A stretch of 64,000 nucleotides of DNA from Streptosporangium album (GCF_014203795.1 NZ_JACHJU010000001.1:3534001-3598000); one strand, 5' to 3'; counted from the stretch's first letter, positions 43,201 through 51,080 are shown. Translations and numbers: made by a program. The notes: generated by a model from the sequence alone, not told the origin.

Positions 43201-45063
43201 GCTGACCTCGCGCAGCAGGCACATGCCGCGCTGGGCTTCGGTCAGCGGATAGCTGGTCCGCCCGGCATGGCGGATCAGCGGCGTCACGGCGGCCGGGGCC
43301 GCCTCGGCGACATGCGACGCCAGCTCGGCGACCGTGGGCCGCGCCAGGAACGTCGTCAGCGGGACGTGGACCCCGAGCGCGTGCTCGATCCTGGCGCAGA
43401 TCTTGGCGGCGGCCAGGGAGTGCCCGCCCAGGTCGAGGAAGTGGTCGTGGACGCCAACCCGCTCGGCGCCGAGCACCTCGGCGGTGAGGGCGGCGAGCCG
43501 CCGCTCGGTCTCGTCGCGGGGGGCCACATACTCGGTCTCGGTCTCGGCCGCGGCCATGGTGGCGGAGGAGTCCGGGGCGGAGGAGCCCTGGGCGGCGGAG
43601 AACGTCACCGCGGGCAGTCGGGAGCGGTCGGCCTTCCCCGTGGGACCCACGGGGATGGCGTCGAGGAACACGATCCTGGAAGGGATCATGTAGTCGGGCA
43701 GCCAGTCGCGCAGCCAGGACCGCAACTGCCCGTCGTCGAGGCCGGGACCGGCCGGTTCGACGTAGGCGACCAGCCGCCGGGTGCCCTCCTCATCGGTGGG
43801 GGCGAGCACAACGGCGTGGTTCACCAGCGGGTGGCGCACCAGCCTGCCCTGCACCTCGCCCAGCTCGACGCGGAAGCCCGCGACCTTCACCTGGTCGTCG
43901 ATCCGTCCCTCGTAGAAGTAGACTCCGCCCTCCCCGCGGACCAGGTCGCCGGTGCGGTAGTGACGCACGCCCTCGGCGTCGGTCACGAACCGCTCGGCGG
44001 TCAGCTCGGGCCGGTTCAGGTAGCCTCGGCCGACCAGCGGACCGGCCACCCACAGCTCACCGAGTTCGCCGTCGCCGAGCGCCTCGCCGTCGGCACCGCG
44101 CACCGACAGCTCCGACCAGGCGTACGGCGTGCCGATCGGCGGTTCGCCCGTCTCGTCCCTGGAGATCTCGTGAGCGCAGCAGTGCACGGTGCACTCGGTC
44201 GGCCCGTACAGGTTCACCATGCGCCGCACGCCGGGGTTGGCGAAGACGTGGTCGGCCAGCGCTCGGCTCACCGGCTCGCCGCTGGAGAGCACCGTGCGCA
44301 CACCCGGGGGCAGCGGCTCCCGCAGCAGCGCGGTCAGCGCCGAGGCCGCCGCACTGATCATCGTGACCTCGTCCCTGGCGGGCAGAGTGTGCAGCGCGAG
44401 GGGGTTCTCCGCCATGATCACCGTGCCGCCCAGCAGCAGGGGGAGGTAGAGCTGGGGGACAGACGGGTCGAAGCAGACCGAGGTCGAGGCGAGGAACCCG
44501 GCCAGCTCCTCGGCGGTGAAGTAGCCGGCGTCCCAGCGCAGTAGCGTCATCACGTTGCGGTGTTCGATCGCGACGCCTTTGGGGCGGCCGGTCGAGCCGG
44601 AGGTGTACATGATGTAGGCCAGGTCGGCCGGGTCGCTCGGCAGGTCCGGATCGCTGTGCGGGCGGTCACCGACCGTGTCCACCAGGATGAGGTCGCGCTC
44701 CGGCAGTCGCTCCGACAGCGCCGTGGAGGTCACCGTGTGTGACATCCCGGCGTCCTCGATGATGAACTCCAGGCGGTCGGCCGGATAGGCCGAGTCCAGC
44801 GGCACGTAGGCGGCGCCGGTCTTCCAGACGCCCAGGAGCGCCGCGATCAGCGTCTCGTCGCGGTTCAGGCACACGCCGACGGTCGAGCCTCGCCGTACTC
44901 CCCGGGAGACGAGTTCGTGGGCTATCCGGTTGGCCTGGGCGTTGAGGTCGGCGTAGGTCGTGCGGGTCGTCCCGGCGATGATTGCCGTGCGCTGAGGGGT
45001 CCGTCGCACCTGCTGCTCGAAGGCTTTGTGGACCGGTTCGAGCAGCGCAAGGTTGCCAAGCAC
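40210..45063 (-). CDS. Non-ribosomal peptide synthetase, two modules (A-T-C-A-T)
   Basis: The 1,617-residue protein starts at GTG 45063 after AGAGGAGA. Domains: A1 (about 1-488; MYTSGSTGRPKG, K477), T1 (518-586; Ser549 in LGGHSL), C (604-1035; DHTAFDG at 729-735, first His of HHxxxDG changed to Asp, catalytic His730 kept), A2 (1046-1528; LYTSGSTGRPKG, K1517), T2 (1535-1605; Ser1569). The lack of an N-terminal C domain makes it the initiating enzyme. Hand-read ten-residue codes: A1 DPPSLSLVHK, partly like serine pockets; A2 DVFTVIAIYK, partly like aromatic pockets. Both are weak leads. No epimerase or methylation domain. Works with the downstream C-A-T-TE-MFS protein to make a peptide of about three residues. 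Confidence 0.93.
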   Translation of the reverse strand: MLGNLALLEPVHKAFEQQVRRTPQRTAIIAGTTRTTYADLNAQANRIAHELVSRGVRRGSTVGVCLNRDETLIAALLGVWKTGAAYVPLDSAYPADRLEFIIEDAGMSHTVTSTALSERLPERDLILVDTVGDRPHSDPDLPSDPADLAYIMYTSGSTGRPKGVAIEHRNVMTLLRWDAGYFTAEELAGFLASTSVCFDPSVPQLYLPLLLGGTVIMAENPLALHTLPARDEVTMISAAASALTALLREPLPPGVRTVLSSGEPVSRALADHVFANPGVRRMVNLYGPTECTVHCCAHEISRDETGEPPIGTPYAWSELSVRGADGEALGDGELGELWVAGPLVGRGYLNRPELTAERFVTDAEGVRHYRTGDLVRGEGGVYFYEGRIDDQVKVAGFRVELGEVQGRLVRHPLVNHAVVLAPTDEEGTRRLVAYVEPAGPGLDDGQLRSWLRDWLPDYMIPSRIVFLDAIPVGPTGKADRSRLPAVTFSAAQGSSAPDSSATMAAAETETEYVAPRDETERRLAALTAEVLGAERVGVHDHFLDLGGHSLAAAKICARIEHALGVHVPLTTFLARPTVAELASHVAEAAPAAVTPLIRHAGRTSYPLTEAQRGMCLLREVSHNPGATVIAFRLGLRGLTSAEPLRAALDAIVRRHEALRAVVVGGVTAEVRPPVPVPLDEHRPASAEEADELRRTAVTHDFDISRESPLLRATLLWSGPDSAELVLLTDHTAFDGWSLGVVMQELLDGLTHPGGVPEPEPPLQIGDVALREQATVLDTEALRAFWAEELAGAVPPYELLPHPGGRPSRLRGERLVRRIDPATTARVGELTADCGATPFAVYLTVLGMLIAGLTDRRDVVLGAAVADRADPGLEAVVGLLVDVVPVRLRLEDGLSLRAAVRHAGAVTARAMDHRALPARERSEAGRVERPPGAVLTPVTLSIQPSEVPLSLEREGVGVDLIGELDAGSAQAPLIVYVNATATGSELQVEYDVEYLDRAGAEILADRLVRLLVDALAYPDRPLSAFEVVGAEERAALLAAGTGVPLPADAPRTVAEAVLEQAVRRPHAPAVVDTGGVLTYGELAGWSRRVAAVLGPTAAGACVGVCLPRDRYLPAALLGVLLAGAAYVPLDPGHPLQRLRHQVDDSGTKVIIAAGEGLAVAGKLGGTVIDLAELSSAEAVQANDLAQVAPGDLAYVLYTSGSTGRPKGVEVTHANLAAFVASMTIAPGIRPDDVMLGLTPFSFDVFGFDLWVSLCHGLRLELLGRDDALDGRAVARRIEKAGVTLMTATPTTLRMLAASGWRGGDVRVVGIGEVLDPALAGDLLERVAELWNAYGPTETTIYSTMIQVTAPADDQVSIGTPLAGERAYVLDRAGRMRPAGTPGELWIGGAGVARGYRGRPELTAAAFTEDPLGGRRYRTGDLARWRPDGTLDFLGRRDQQVKVRGHRVELGEIETVLRESVADAAVTVYGGDHLVGYLAAPPGTDTGELERRLSSRLPDYMVPRRWVLLDALPVTASGKVDRTALPEPGSEAPRVPPSTEAELLVAEMWAAVLDRSDLGAHDDFFALGGHSATAALVAARLSDALDLRVPVRLLFERRTLADYAARLESLLLADLEAGA

Positions 45064-45340
45064 CTCTGATCTCCTCTGATGTACGGAAAAGGGTGCATAG
45101 GTCGCACGCGGGCAAGGGTGACAAAAGGCGCCCGGCCGAGATAGGGAAAAGATCGCTTTGTTATCTTAACGATATGCAATCGGACATAACTGCCTCTGTG
45201 GAATATTTCGACTATCTTGTGATATGTGACACTCGGTAGCTATCGGTGGAGTAAAAGCGTTGTATTGCGACATGCCGGTCGTATGTAAGTAGCTACTTTC
45301 CTGCCGTCAAATCATTACATTGTGTAGTAAAGCCATCAAT
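45064..45340 (-). promoter_or_regulatory. AT-rich leader and promoter region of the NRPS operon
   Basis: The 280 bp upstream of the first NRPS gene are clearly AT-rich in a GC-rich genome. They include a perfect 12-bp palindrome AAGTAGCTACTT (45287-45298) and a related GGTAGCTATC near 45236. No ORF is supported. It is a likely promoter and regulator-binding region; no specific regulator can be named. Confidence 0.5.
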
Positions 45341-45349
45341 AGCAGCCGA

Positions 45350-45560
45350 CATCCGGGCACCGCTGATGTCCTTTGCCGGTCGGGCAGAAGCCCGGCCACG
45401 GCGCGGATGGTGCCAGGTAGGTGATCGCGGTGGCGTGCCAGGGCCGCCGGTTCTCCAGGACGACCGCTCGTCCGAGTGTCCTCACCACGTCCGGCTCAAC
45501 AAGCCGGCGTCGACGAGCCTTTCCAGGCAGCGGACAACGCGCCCCGCGGCAGGCCGCGCG
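45350..45560 (-). other. Degenerate remnant, possibly of a winged-helix protein
   Basis: One minus-strand frame encodes GRVVRCLERLVDAGLLSRTW, like the recognition helix and wing of an HTH protein. A second frame continues with VVLENRRPWHATAITYLAPS. No single open frame covers both, so if this was a gene it is broken. Nothing else is seen in 45341-45596. Confidence 0.3.
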
Positions 45561-45596
45561 GTCATCGAGGACAGCCGTCGGTAGGATCACCTTCCC

Positions 45597-46271
45597 ATGG
45601 ACGCGACCGCAGGAAACGAGATGATTTCCATCCCGTCGGGGCAGGTGACGCTGTCGGACCGGCGGACGCAGCGCAGCTGGTCGGTCGAGCTCGCGCCATA
45701 TCGGCTCGCGGCGTTCCCGATCACCCAGACGCGGTACGCACAGGTCACCGGCCAGCGGCCGAGTACCGCACAAGGCGACCTGCTGCCCGTCGAGGGCGTT
45801 TCGTGGTTGGACGCGGTCCGGTTCTGCAACGCCCTGTCTCAACGCGAGGGGTTGGCACCCGCGTATCACCTTCATGCTGACGTCGAGGCTATCGAGTGGG
45901 ACGCGTCTGCTGACGGGTACCGGCTACCGACCGAGGCCGAGTGGGAGCACGCATGTCGTTCTGGTACGACCGGCCCGCGGTACGGGCGGCTCGACGAGAT
46001 CGCTTGGTATCGCGGCAACTCTCACGAGCGCATTCACGACGTGGGCGGCAAGCAGCCCAACGCGTGGGGTCTGTACGACATGCTGGGCAACGTGTGGGAG
46101 TGGTGCTGGGACATCTACGATGCCGAGGTCTACGGCACCTATCGGGTGCTACGTGGCGGCGGGTGGTCTGACGAGCGCTGGAGCTGCCGGGCCTCGGTGC
46201 GGCGCCGCAGCCACCCGACCTTCCAGATCGACGACGTGGGATTCCGCGTCACGCGTTCCACCTTGCACTGA
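45597..46271 (+). CDS. Formylglycine-generating-enzyme/SUMF1-domain protein
   Basis: The 224-residue protein is essentially one SUMF1 domain. It has ISIPSGQVTLSDR and APYRLAAFPITQTRYAQVTG at the start, RLPTEAEWEHACRSG, NAWGLYDMLGNVWEWCWDIY, RVLRGGGWSDERWSCRASVR and GFRVTR at the end. True FGE converts a Cys of sulfatases to formylglycine; relatives include EgtB, PvdO and carrier-borne-amino-acid modifiers. It is slightly short for FGE, and no sulfatase is nearby. It lies 534 bp from the NRPS start on the other strand, so a tailoring role is possible but unsupported. Confidence 0.85.
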   Translation: MDATAGNEMISIPSGQVTLSDRRTQRSWSVELAPYRLAAFPITQTRYAQVTGQRPSTAQGDLLPVEGVSWLDAVRFCNALSQREGLAPAYHLHADVEAIEWDASADGYRLPTEAEWEHACRSGTTGPRYGRLDEIAWYRGNSHERIHDVGGKQPNAWGLYDMLGNVWEWCWDIYDAEVYGTYRVLRGGGWSDERWSCRASVRRRSHPTFQIDDVGFRVTRSTLH

Positions 46272-46576
46272 TACGCGCCGTTTGCGATGGCTGCTTCGAT
46301 CGCAGGGCCGACATGGCGTCGCACCGGGTCGAGGAGCTGATCGCTCGCCTGATCGATCGGTTGGCGCCGCTCGGCAGGGGCGTCGATGGGCGCTCGGTAG
46401 ACCACATCCGACAGATGTCGTTTGAGGACACGGAAGCTTCCCCTGCCGGTGTCCCGGGTGGTCTCCTGACGTCGTTTCAGCAGAGCGCGGTCGCAGCACT
46501 GAACGACAAGCCAGTAACCCATGTACTTGTGTCGTCGGGTAGTTGTGGACGGGTGCGGAGGCGCCAACAGTTGTGA

Positions 46577-47370
46577 GTGGGCGGGGGGAACGTGGAGCCG
46601 GAAGCGCAGTCCCAGGACCATGGGAAGCGGCGGGGGCGGCAGTCGAAACGGCCGGACCCGGATTCAGGTGCGGTGGGGGCCTTCGCGGACCGGCTCTGGC
46701 GGCTGAAGCAGGAGGCGGGCGACCCCTCATACGCGGAGATGTCTTCTCGACTCGGTGCGGCGGCCTCGAAGTCGTCGCTGGCCAAGCGCTGTCCAGGGGC
46801 GGAGGTTGCCGAGTTGACGGGCCTGTGGATGCGCTGTCAGCCGCCCCGGTAAAAGTGGTGATAGTCCCCGTGCGTTCACCGGAACTCACGCCGCGGAACC
46901 GTGTCCTCGTCAGCGTCATTGCCTCAGCCGCGGTCATCGCGGCCGGCCTGATATTTTTTTATCTGTGGATGAACACTGACAAGGGTAATCCTCAGGCTGC
47001 GCCGACGCCGACAGCGGGAAAAATCTCCGGTGACGACTCTGAATTCGTGGGTGACATCACGTACCCGGATGGCTCGAAGGTACGGCAGGGCTCTTCTTTC
47101 GAGAAAGTGTGGAGAATCCGCAACGCCGGGACGGTGTCCTGGGAGGGCAGGCGTCTGGCTCGCATGAATACCGGGCCATGCCGATCACCCGAAGCGGTGG
47201 ACATACCGTCGACGGCGCCTGGTCAGACAGTGGACATCATGGTGCGGGTGCGAGCTCCGAACAGACCTGGAAACTGCCGCATCTACTGGAAGGTGATCGA
47301 TGCGCGGGGACAGACGCTGTTCCCGCTCAAGCGCCCGGTTTTCCTGGACGTCCAGGTGGGTCCGTCTTGA
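46577..47370 (+). pseudogene. HTH/transmembrane/NBR1-Ig-like protein, frameshifted
   Basis: The first frame (GTG 46577 onward) encodes an XRE-like N-terminus (AVGAFADRLWRLKQEAGDPS, YAEMSSRLGAAASKSSL). From about 46790 coding shifts to another frame: VLVSVIASAAVIAAGLIFFY (one membrane helix) and a C-terminal NBR1-Ig-like domain (FEKVWRIRNAGTVSWEGRRL, CRIYWKVIDARG). Such HTH-TM-NBR1 proteins are common in actinomycetes, with the Ig-like domain outside the cell. At least two indels and a missing middle segment near 46790-46850 break this copy. The NBR1 half alone could be translated from a start near 46870. Confidence 0.6.
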
Positions 47371-47478
47371 CCTGCGGATTCATTTGTCCAAAGTCCAAGC
47401 GGTAGCCTTGGACAGGCTTCGGATAAAGATCCCTTGGTTGGTCGGCGGGCCATGCGCCACCATGGTGGATATTCCGGA

Positions 47479-47538
47479 ATTTCGTATCACCGGGATATGA
47501 CCCGGCGCATTTCGTATCGCCGGTATATCACCTGGCGC
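47479..47538 (+). repeat. Two tandem 30-bp direct repeats upstream of a small secreted protein
   Basis: The units 47479-47508 and 47509-47538 agree at 26 of 30 positions and each contains a short inverted repeat (CACCGGG...CCCGGCG type). They end 80 bp before the start codon of the 114-residue secreted protein, a usual place for regulatory repeats. Confidence 0.6.
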
Positions 47539-47617
47539 GACACGGAGCGTTTTCTGGATCGCGAAGCGCCGCAATCCGCCATGAGCGCCGAAATCCGTCC
47601 ACGAAGGGAAATCAACG

Positions 47618-47962
47618 ATGACCAAGGTAATCCGTTCGCTGGCCGTCGCAGCAGGTGCGTTTGCCGTGCTGGTGCCGTTCGGCGGTGCTGCTCAGGCCGC
47701 AGAGGCGAGTGCATCCACGAGCAGGGCCGCGAAGGTGGTCTGCAATGCCCCCGGAACCGGAAACACCACCGTTTGGGGAAAGTGCAAGAACAAGGGCACC
47801 ACGACCGGTAAGGCACGTCTGGTGTACTGGTGCGTCAACGGGATCGGCAACGGCTCGAAGCAGTACAACACCGGGTGGAAGAACATCGCACCTGGCAAGA
47901 CGGTCAAGTTTGTGGGTGAGTGCACTTTCAAGGCACGCAACCCTTATATCCAGGTCGGCTGA
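47618..47962 (+). CDS. Small secreted protein of unknown function
   Basis: The 114-residue product has a clear Sec signal peptide (residues 1-28, SLAVAAGAFAVLVPFGGAAQ then A). The mature part of about 86 residues has four Cys (VVCNAPG, WGKCKNKG, VYWCVNG, GECTFK), which could make two disulfides, and is Lys/Gly-rich and basic. The ATG follows GAAGGGAAA. No family is recognised. Two 30-bp repeats upstream and a strong hairpin downstream frame it as a single transcription unit. Confidence 0.75.
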   Translation: MTKVIRSLAVAAGAFAVLVPFGGAAQAAEASASTSRAAKVVCNAPGTGNTTVWGKCKNKGTTTGKARLVYWCVNGIGNGSKQYNTGWKNIAPGKTVKFVGECTFKARNPYIQVG

Positions 47963-47968
47963 CTTCGC

Positions 47969-48013
47969 CCGGCCTCGCAGGGGCGCCCATCGCGGCGAAG
48001 CCCCGCAGGCCGG
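47969..48013 (+). terminator. Hairpin after the small secreted protein
   Basis: CCGGCCT (47969-47975) pairs with AGGCCGG (48007-48013). The stem is extended inside by GCAGGGGC with GCCCCGC, and TTCCTCC follows. It begins six bases past the stop codon. Confidence 0.6.
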
Positions 48014-48127
48014 TTCCTCCGGGTGCCCGGTCGGACCCGCCGTGAGCGGGCCTGACCAACGGGGAGCCTCAAGGCTGGTCTGGTCCGATCAGTGCCGCGT
48101 GGGTGGAGTGCATTACGATCCACAGCC

Positions 48128-48793
48128 GTGGCCGAACTGGACTTCCTGCGCACCATCCGTACGGACTACGACGCGATCGCCGTCCGTTACGCCGAGTTCG
48201 TCAGCACGCACCTCCAGGCCAACCCGCTGGACCGTGCGATGCTCGCCGCGTTCGCCGAGCTCACTCAGGCCGCCGGCGCCGGACCGGTCGCCGATCTCGG
48301 CTGTGGCCCGGGCCATGTGACGGCATACCTGCACTCTCTCGGGTTGACCGCCTTCGGCGTCGACCTGTCACCGGAGATGATCGCGCTGGCCCGTCAGGCG
48401 CACCCGAGTCTGCGGTTCGACGAGGGATCGATGATCGCCCTCGACCTGACGGACGACGTTCTCTGCGGCATCCTCGCCCGATACTCGATCATCCACACCC
48501 CACCGGAGCGGCTACCGGAGGTGCTCGCCGAGTTCCACCGGGTGCTCGCCCCGGGCGGCCACCTGCTGCTCAGCTTTCAGGCTCATGACGAGCCTTCGGA
48601 GCTGGCGGAGGCCTTCGACCACACCGTGTCGCTCGCCTACCGGTGGTCACCTGACCGTGTCGCCGGCCTGTTGCGCGAGATCGGGCTCGTCGAGGTGGCC
48701 CGGCTGGTGATCGCCGGGGGCGAAGACGCCAAGCGGGGTTTCCCGCAGGCCCACCTGCTGGCCCGCAAGCCGGCCGACATCAGCCGATCATGA
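48128..48793 (+). CDS. Class I SAM-dependent methyltransferase
   Basis: The protein of about 221 residues starts at GTG 48128. The SAM-binding motif I is VADLGCGPGHVTAYLHSLGL, motif II FGVDLSPEMIALARQ with the acidic ribose-binding Asp, and post-I MIALDL. The HRVLAPGGHLLLSFQAHDEP segment is typical of the UbiE/Methyltransf_11 group. The methyl acceptor is unknown. No operon partner. Confidence 0.88.
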   Translation: MAELDFLRTIRTDYDAIAVRYAEFVSTHLQANPLDRAMLAAFAELTQAAGAGPVADLGCGPGHVTAYLHSLGLTAFGVDLSPEMIALARQAHPSLRFDEGSMIALDLTDDVLCGILARYSIIHTPPERLPEVLAEFHRVLAPGGHLLLSFQAHDEPSELAEAFDHTVSLAYRWSPDRVAGLLREIGLVEVARLVIAGGEDAKRGFPQAHLLARKPADISRS

Positions 48794-48900
48794 TGCTCGG
48801 CGCTCCGTATGCCGGCAGTCCCCTATCCGGATCGCTGTGATCAAAGACTCGTCCCAACAGGCATGTGGGGCGTAGAGGCCGACCGGTCAAGAGCACCTGA

Positions 48901-49023
48901 CACGGTGACCTGGTGTTCGTCCACACGCACTTCACCGTGGACGAGGGCGACCGCGGCATGGCCGGCGCGTCGTCAATCCTCCGGCTGAACCGTCTTCCCT
49001 GTCGTTATATGCCGATTTCGTGA
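48901..49023 (+). pseudogene. Fragment of a SnoaL-like protein
   Basis: The frame encodes HGDLVFVHTHFTVDEGDRGM, which matches the core strand segment of SnoaL/NTF2-like proteins, then loses homology and stops at 49021-49023. It is preceded by an in-frame stop. Only about 35 codons remain. Nothing else is visible between 48794 and 49119. Confidence 0.5.
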
Positions 49024-49119
49024 CATTTCACCTTTTCTAATATTTCGTGACTCCTGTTGCGCTAGATGTAGATGCTGCTTTTGGTGCTCATCTGGCGAAA
49101 AGTAGACAGGAGTTATGAA

Positions 49120-50088
49120 ATGTCGTATTTGTCAACAAATGTGAAATTGAGTCGCAGGGGGGTTCTCCGGGTCGGAGCGGGGACCGTAGCGGCTCTCGGT
49201 CTCGGCGGCTCGCAGATTGCCCACGCAGCGGCGCCGGCACGCCGATTCGAGCTGACGTCATCCCCCGCCGCCCTGATGGTGAACAAGGCCCTCCACGACC
49301 AGACGGTCCTGCAGTCATTCGCCTTCGACAACGTCCACGGGCACATGTACACGGTGCAGGTGAAGAACGGTGCCGGATCGCCGGCCGCCGGGGACCTGTG
49401 CGTGACCAAGCTCAGTCTCACCGGCACGATCCTCGGTCACATGTATCTCATGGGTTTCGGGCACGGTGTCCAGATCGGTGTGGAACCATCCGGATCGTCG
49501 GCCTATCTCTGGACCGAGACCGACGGCGTGAGCGACGGCGTGAACGCGTGGGGCAGGAAGCTCGCCCGGTTCCCGTTCGTCAACGGCCAGACCCTCACCA
49601 CGTCATCCTCGAGCCTGCGGAAATACGCGCCCATCGCCGGCGCCACCAGCACGACGTGTGCCATCGATCCCTCAACCAACCGGCTGGTCATGCGCCATCG
49701 GCGGGCAGGCGCGGCACGTTATGCGGTCTACGACCTGTCCACGATCAAGGCGGGCGGCTCCACCCCGCTGTTCGATATCGCCGAGCCCCCGGGTCTCGGT
49801 GTCTTCCAGGGCTACACCGCTCTCGGACAGCATCTCTACATGTTCGACGGGACCGCCTACAGCGCTTCCAACCCCACCGGTGACACCCATCTCACGAGTG
49901 TCGATCTCACCACGGGCAAGGTCGTGCAGCGTTCGTTCACCGCGGCGTGGAAGTCCCTGAACTATCGCGAGCCTGAGGGCATGGCCATCCAGCTCGCCGG
50001 TGGTAACCCCCGGCTGTGTTTCGGCTTCGCCTCAGGCGGGGCAGGCGCGAGGAGGACCAGCATCATCTACAAGAACGGGCTCGCCTGA
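49120..50088 (+). CDS. Tat-exported beta-propeller-like protein (TagC/phage-baseplate-like)
   Basis: The 322-residue protein starts at ATG 49120, eight bases after AGGAG. It has a twin-arginine signal (SRRGVLRVGAGTVAALGLGG, cleavage near AHAA). The mature domain shows the conserved blocks of the family annotated teichoic acid biosynthesis protein C, helveticin-J-like or phage baseplate: LQSFAFDNVHGHMYTVQVKN, GDLCVTKLSLTGTILGHMYL, GFGHGVQIGVEPSGSSAYLW and ETDG. The fold is probably a beta-propeller acting at the cell wall or on other cells. Exact function is unknown. Confidence 0.82.
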   Translation: MSYLSTNVKLSRRGVLRVGAGTVAALGLGGSQIAHAAAPARRFELTSSPAALMVNKALHDQTVLQSFAFDNVHGHMYTVQVKNGAGSPAAGDLCVTKLSLTGTILGHMYLMGFGHGVQIGVEPSGSSAYLWTETDGVSDGVNAWGRKLARFPFVNGQTLTTSSSSLRKYAPIAGATSTTCAIDPSTNRLVMRHRRAGAARYAVYDLSTIKAGGSTPLFDIAEPPGLGVFQGYTALGQHLYMFDGTAYSASNPTGDTHLTSVDLTTGKVVQRSFTAAWKSLNYREPEGMAIQLAGGNPRLCFGFASGGAGARRTSIIYKNGLA

Positions 50089-50393
50089 CCGTCCGGCGGG
50101 GGCCGCCTGAGCGATGAGCGGGGACTGCCGCCTCCTTCCTTCCCGCCCTCCGGGCCGGGCGTTCTGCGACCGTCTGCGGCGACCGTCCATGGGATGCGCA
50201 CCTCCCACCGAGGTGTCCGGCCCACCGAGGTGCCCGGCCCGCGCTGGCCGCGGGCCAACGTGCTCTCCGCGCGGCAGTACCTCGGTCGGCTCGCCCATCT
50301 GCCCGGCAGCCTCCCTCGCTCCGTGTCGCCCTCCTCCACTGATCGGTCCGATAGCCGCCAGCGCCGACGGCCGGCCCGAACCACGATGAGAAC
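50089..50393. other. Intergenic region without a supported gene
   Basis: Several overlapping frames are open because of high GC, but none has consistent codon bias or recognisable motifs. A short repeat GAGGTGnCCGGCCC occurs twice around 50211-50235. It may hold the promoter of the DUF1203 gene. Confidence 0.35.
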
Positions 50394-50885
50394 ATGGAAT
50401 ACCAGTTCAGGGCGATCGAGCCCGAGACGTTGAAGCGACTGCGTCACCTGGACGACGCCGGACGGCCGCCCCGGCCCTATCTCGACGTCGAGGGCGGCAG
50501 CCCGATGCGCTGCTGTCTGGGACGTGCCCGGCCGGCAGAGGAGATCGTGCTGGCGGCGTACGCGCCGTTGCGGGGCTGGGCGGCCCAGACGGGTGCGGAT
50601 CCCGGCCCCTACGAGGAGCTGGGACCGGTCTACATCCACGCGGAGCCGTGTTCCGAACCGGCCCCCGGCTACCCCGCCGCACTGGGCGGCCCACTACGGG
50701 TCTTCCGCGCCTACACCGCCCAGGGGGACATCCACGGTGGCCGCCTGCTCGCCGACGGCCTGTCCGCCGATCCGGACGCCGCCCTCGCGGTCCTGGACGA
50801 GCTGTTCGCCGACCCGGAGGTCGCGCTGGTGCACGCCCGCGCGGTGGAGTTCGGCTGCTTCCTGTATGAGGTCCGCAGAAGCTGA
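50394..50885 (+). CDS. DUF1203 domain protein
   Basis: The 163-residue protein has the family blocks RPYLDVEGGSPMRCCLGRAR, EEIVLAAYAPLRGW, GPVYIHAEPCSEPAPGYP and the ending AVEFGCFLYEVRR. DUF1203 proteins are small, cytoplasmic and of unknown function; the conserved CRxCL-like and IHAExC motifs suggest a metal or thiol site. No operon is evident. Confidence 0.85.
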   Translation: MEYQFRAIEPETLKRLRHLDDAGRPPRPYLDVEGGSPMRCCLGRARPAEEIVLAAYAPLRGWAAQTGADPGPYEELGPVYIHAEPCSEPAPGYPAALGGPLRVFRAYTAQGDIHGGRLLADGLSADPDAALAVLDELFADPEVALVHARAVEFGCFLYEVRRS

Positions 50886-50902
50886 CCGCAGGTCCGTAGA
50901 AG

Positions 50903-51079
50903 CTGACCACGGGTGAGGAGATCGCCCGCTTCTTCGGCGACTTCGAGCTCATCCCTCCAGGTCTCGCCAACGGGCGGAAGGAGGAGAACGTGTGGCCGTT
51001 CTCCGACCCCGAGACGGCGATGTTCGTCGACGAGGGGATGGCCCGTATGGGGTACGTGGGGATCGGCCGCAAGCCCTGA
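50903..51079 (+). pseudogene. C-terminal fragment of a probable SAM-dependent methyltransferase
   Basis: The open frame begins with [20 protein letters not shown], which matches the C-terminal block of S-adenosyl methyltransferases of the SAV2177/DUF574 group (R-x-E-E-I-x-x-F-F). It ends with [12 protein letters not shown] and a TGA at 51077-51079. The catalytic part is missing. It directly adjoins a PRPP-synthetase remnant. Confidence 0.5.
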
Positions 51080-51080
51080 C

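Noticed and set aside
42328..44544. Long plus-strand frames (40360-42219, 42328-44544) over the first NRPS gene
   Set aside because: These are also antisense shadows, with low-complexity composition and no family motifs.
45476..45880. Alternative ORFs over the FGE-like gene start
   Set aside because: The FGE-like frame has complete family motifs; the others are shadows.
46313..46576. 87-codon ORF after the FGE-like gene
   Set aside because: No ribosome site, weak codon bias and no recognisable motif; it may be part of the intergenic region.
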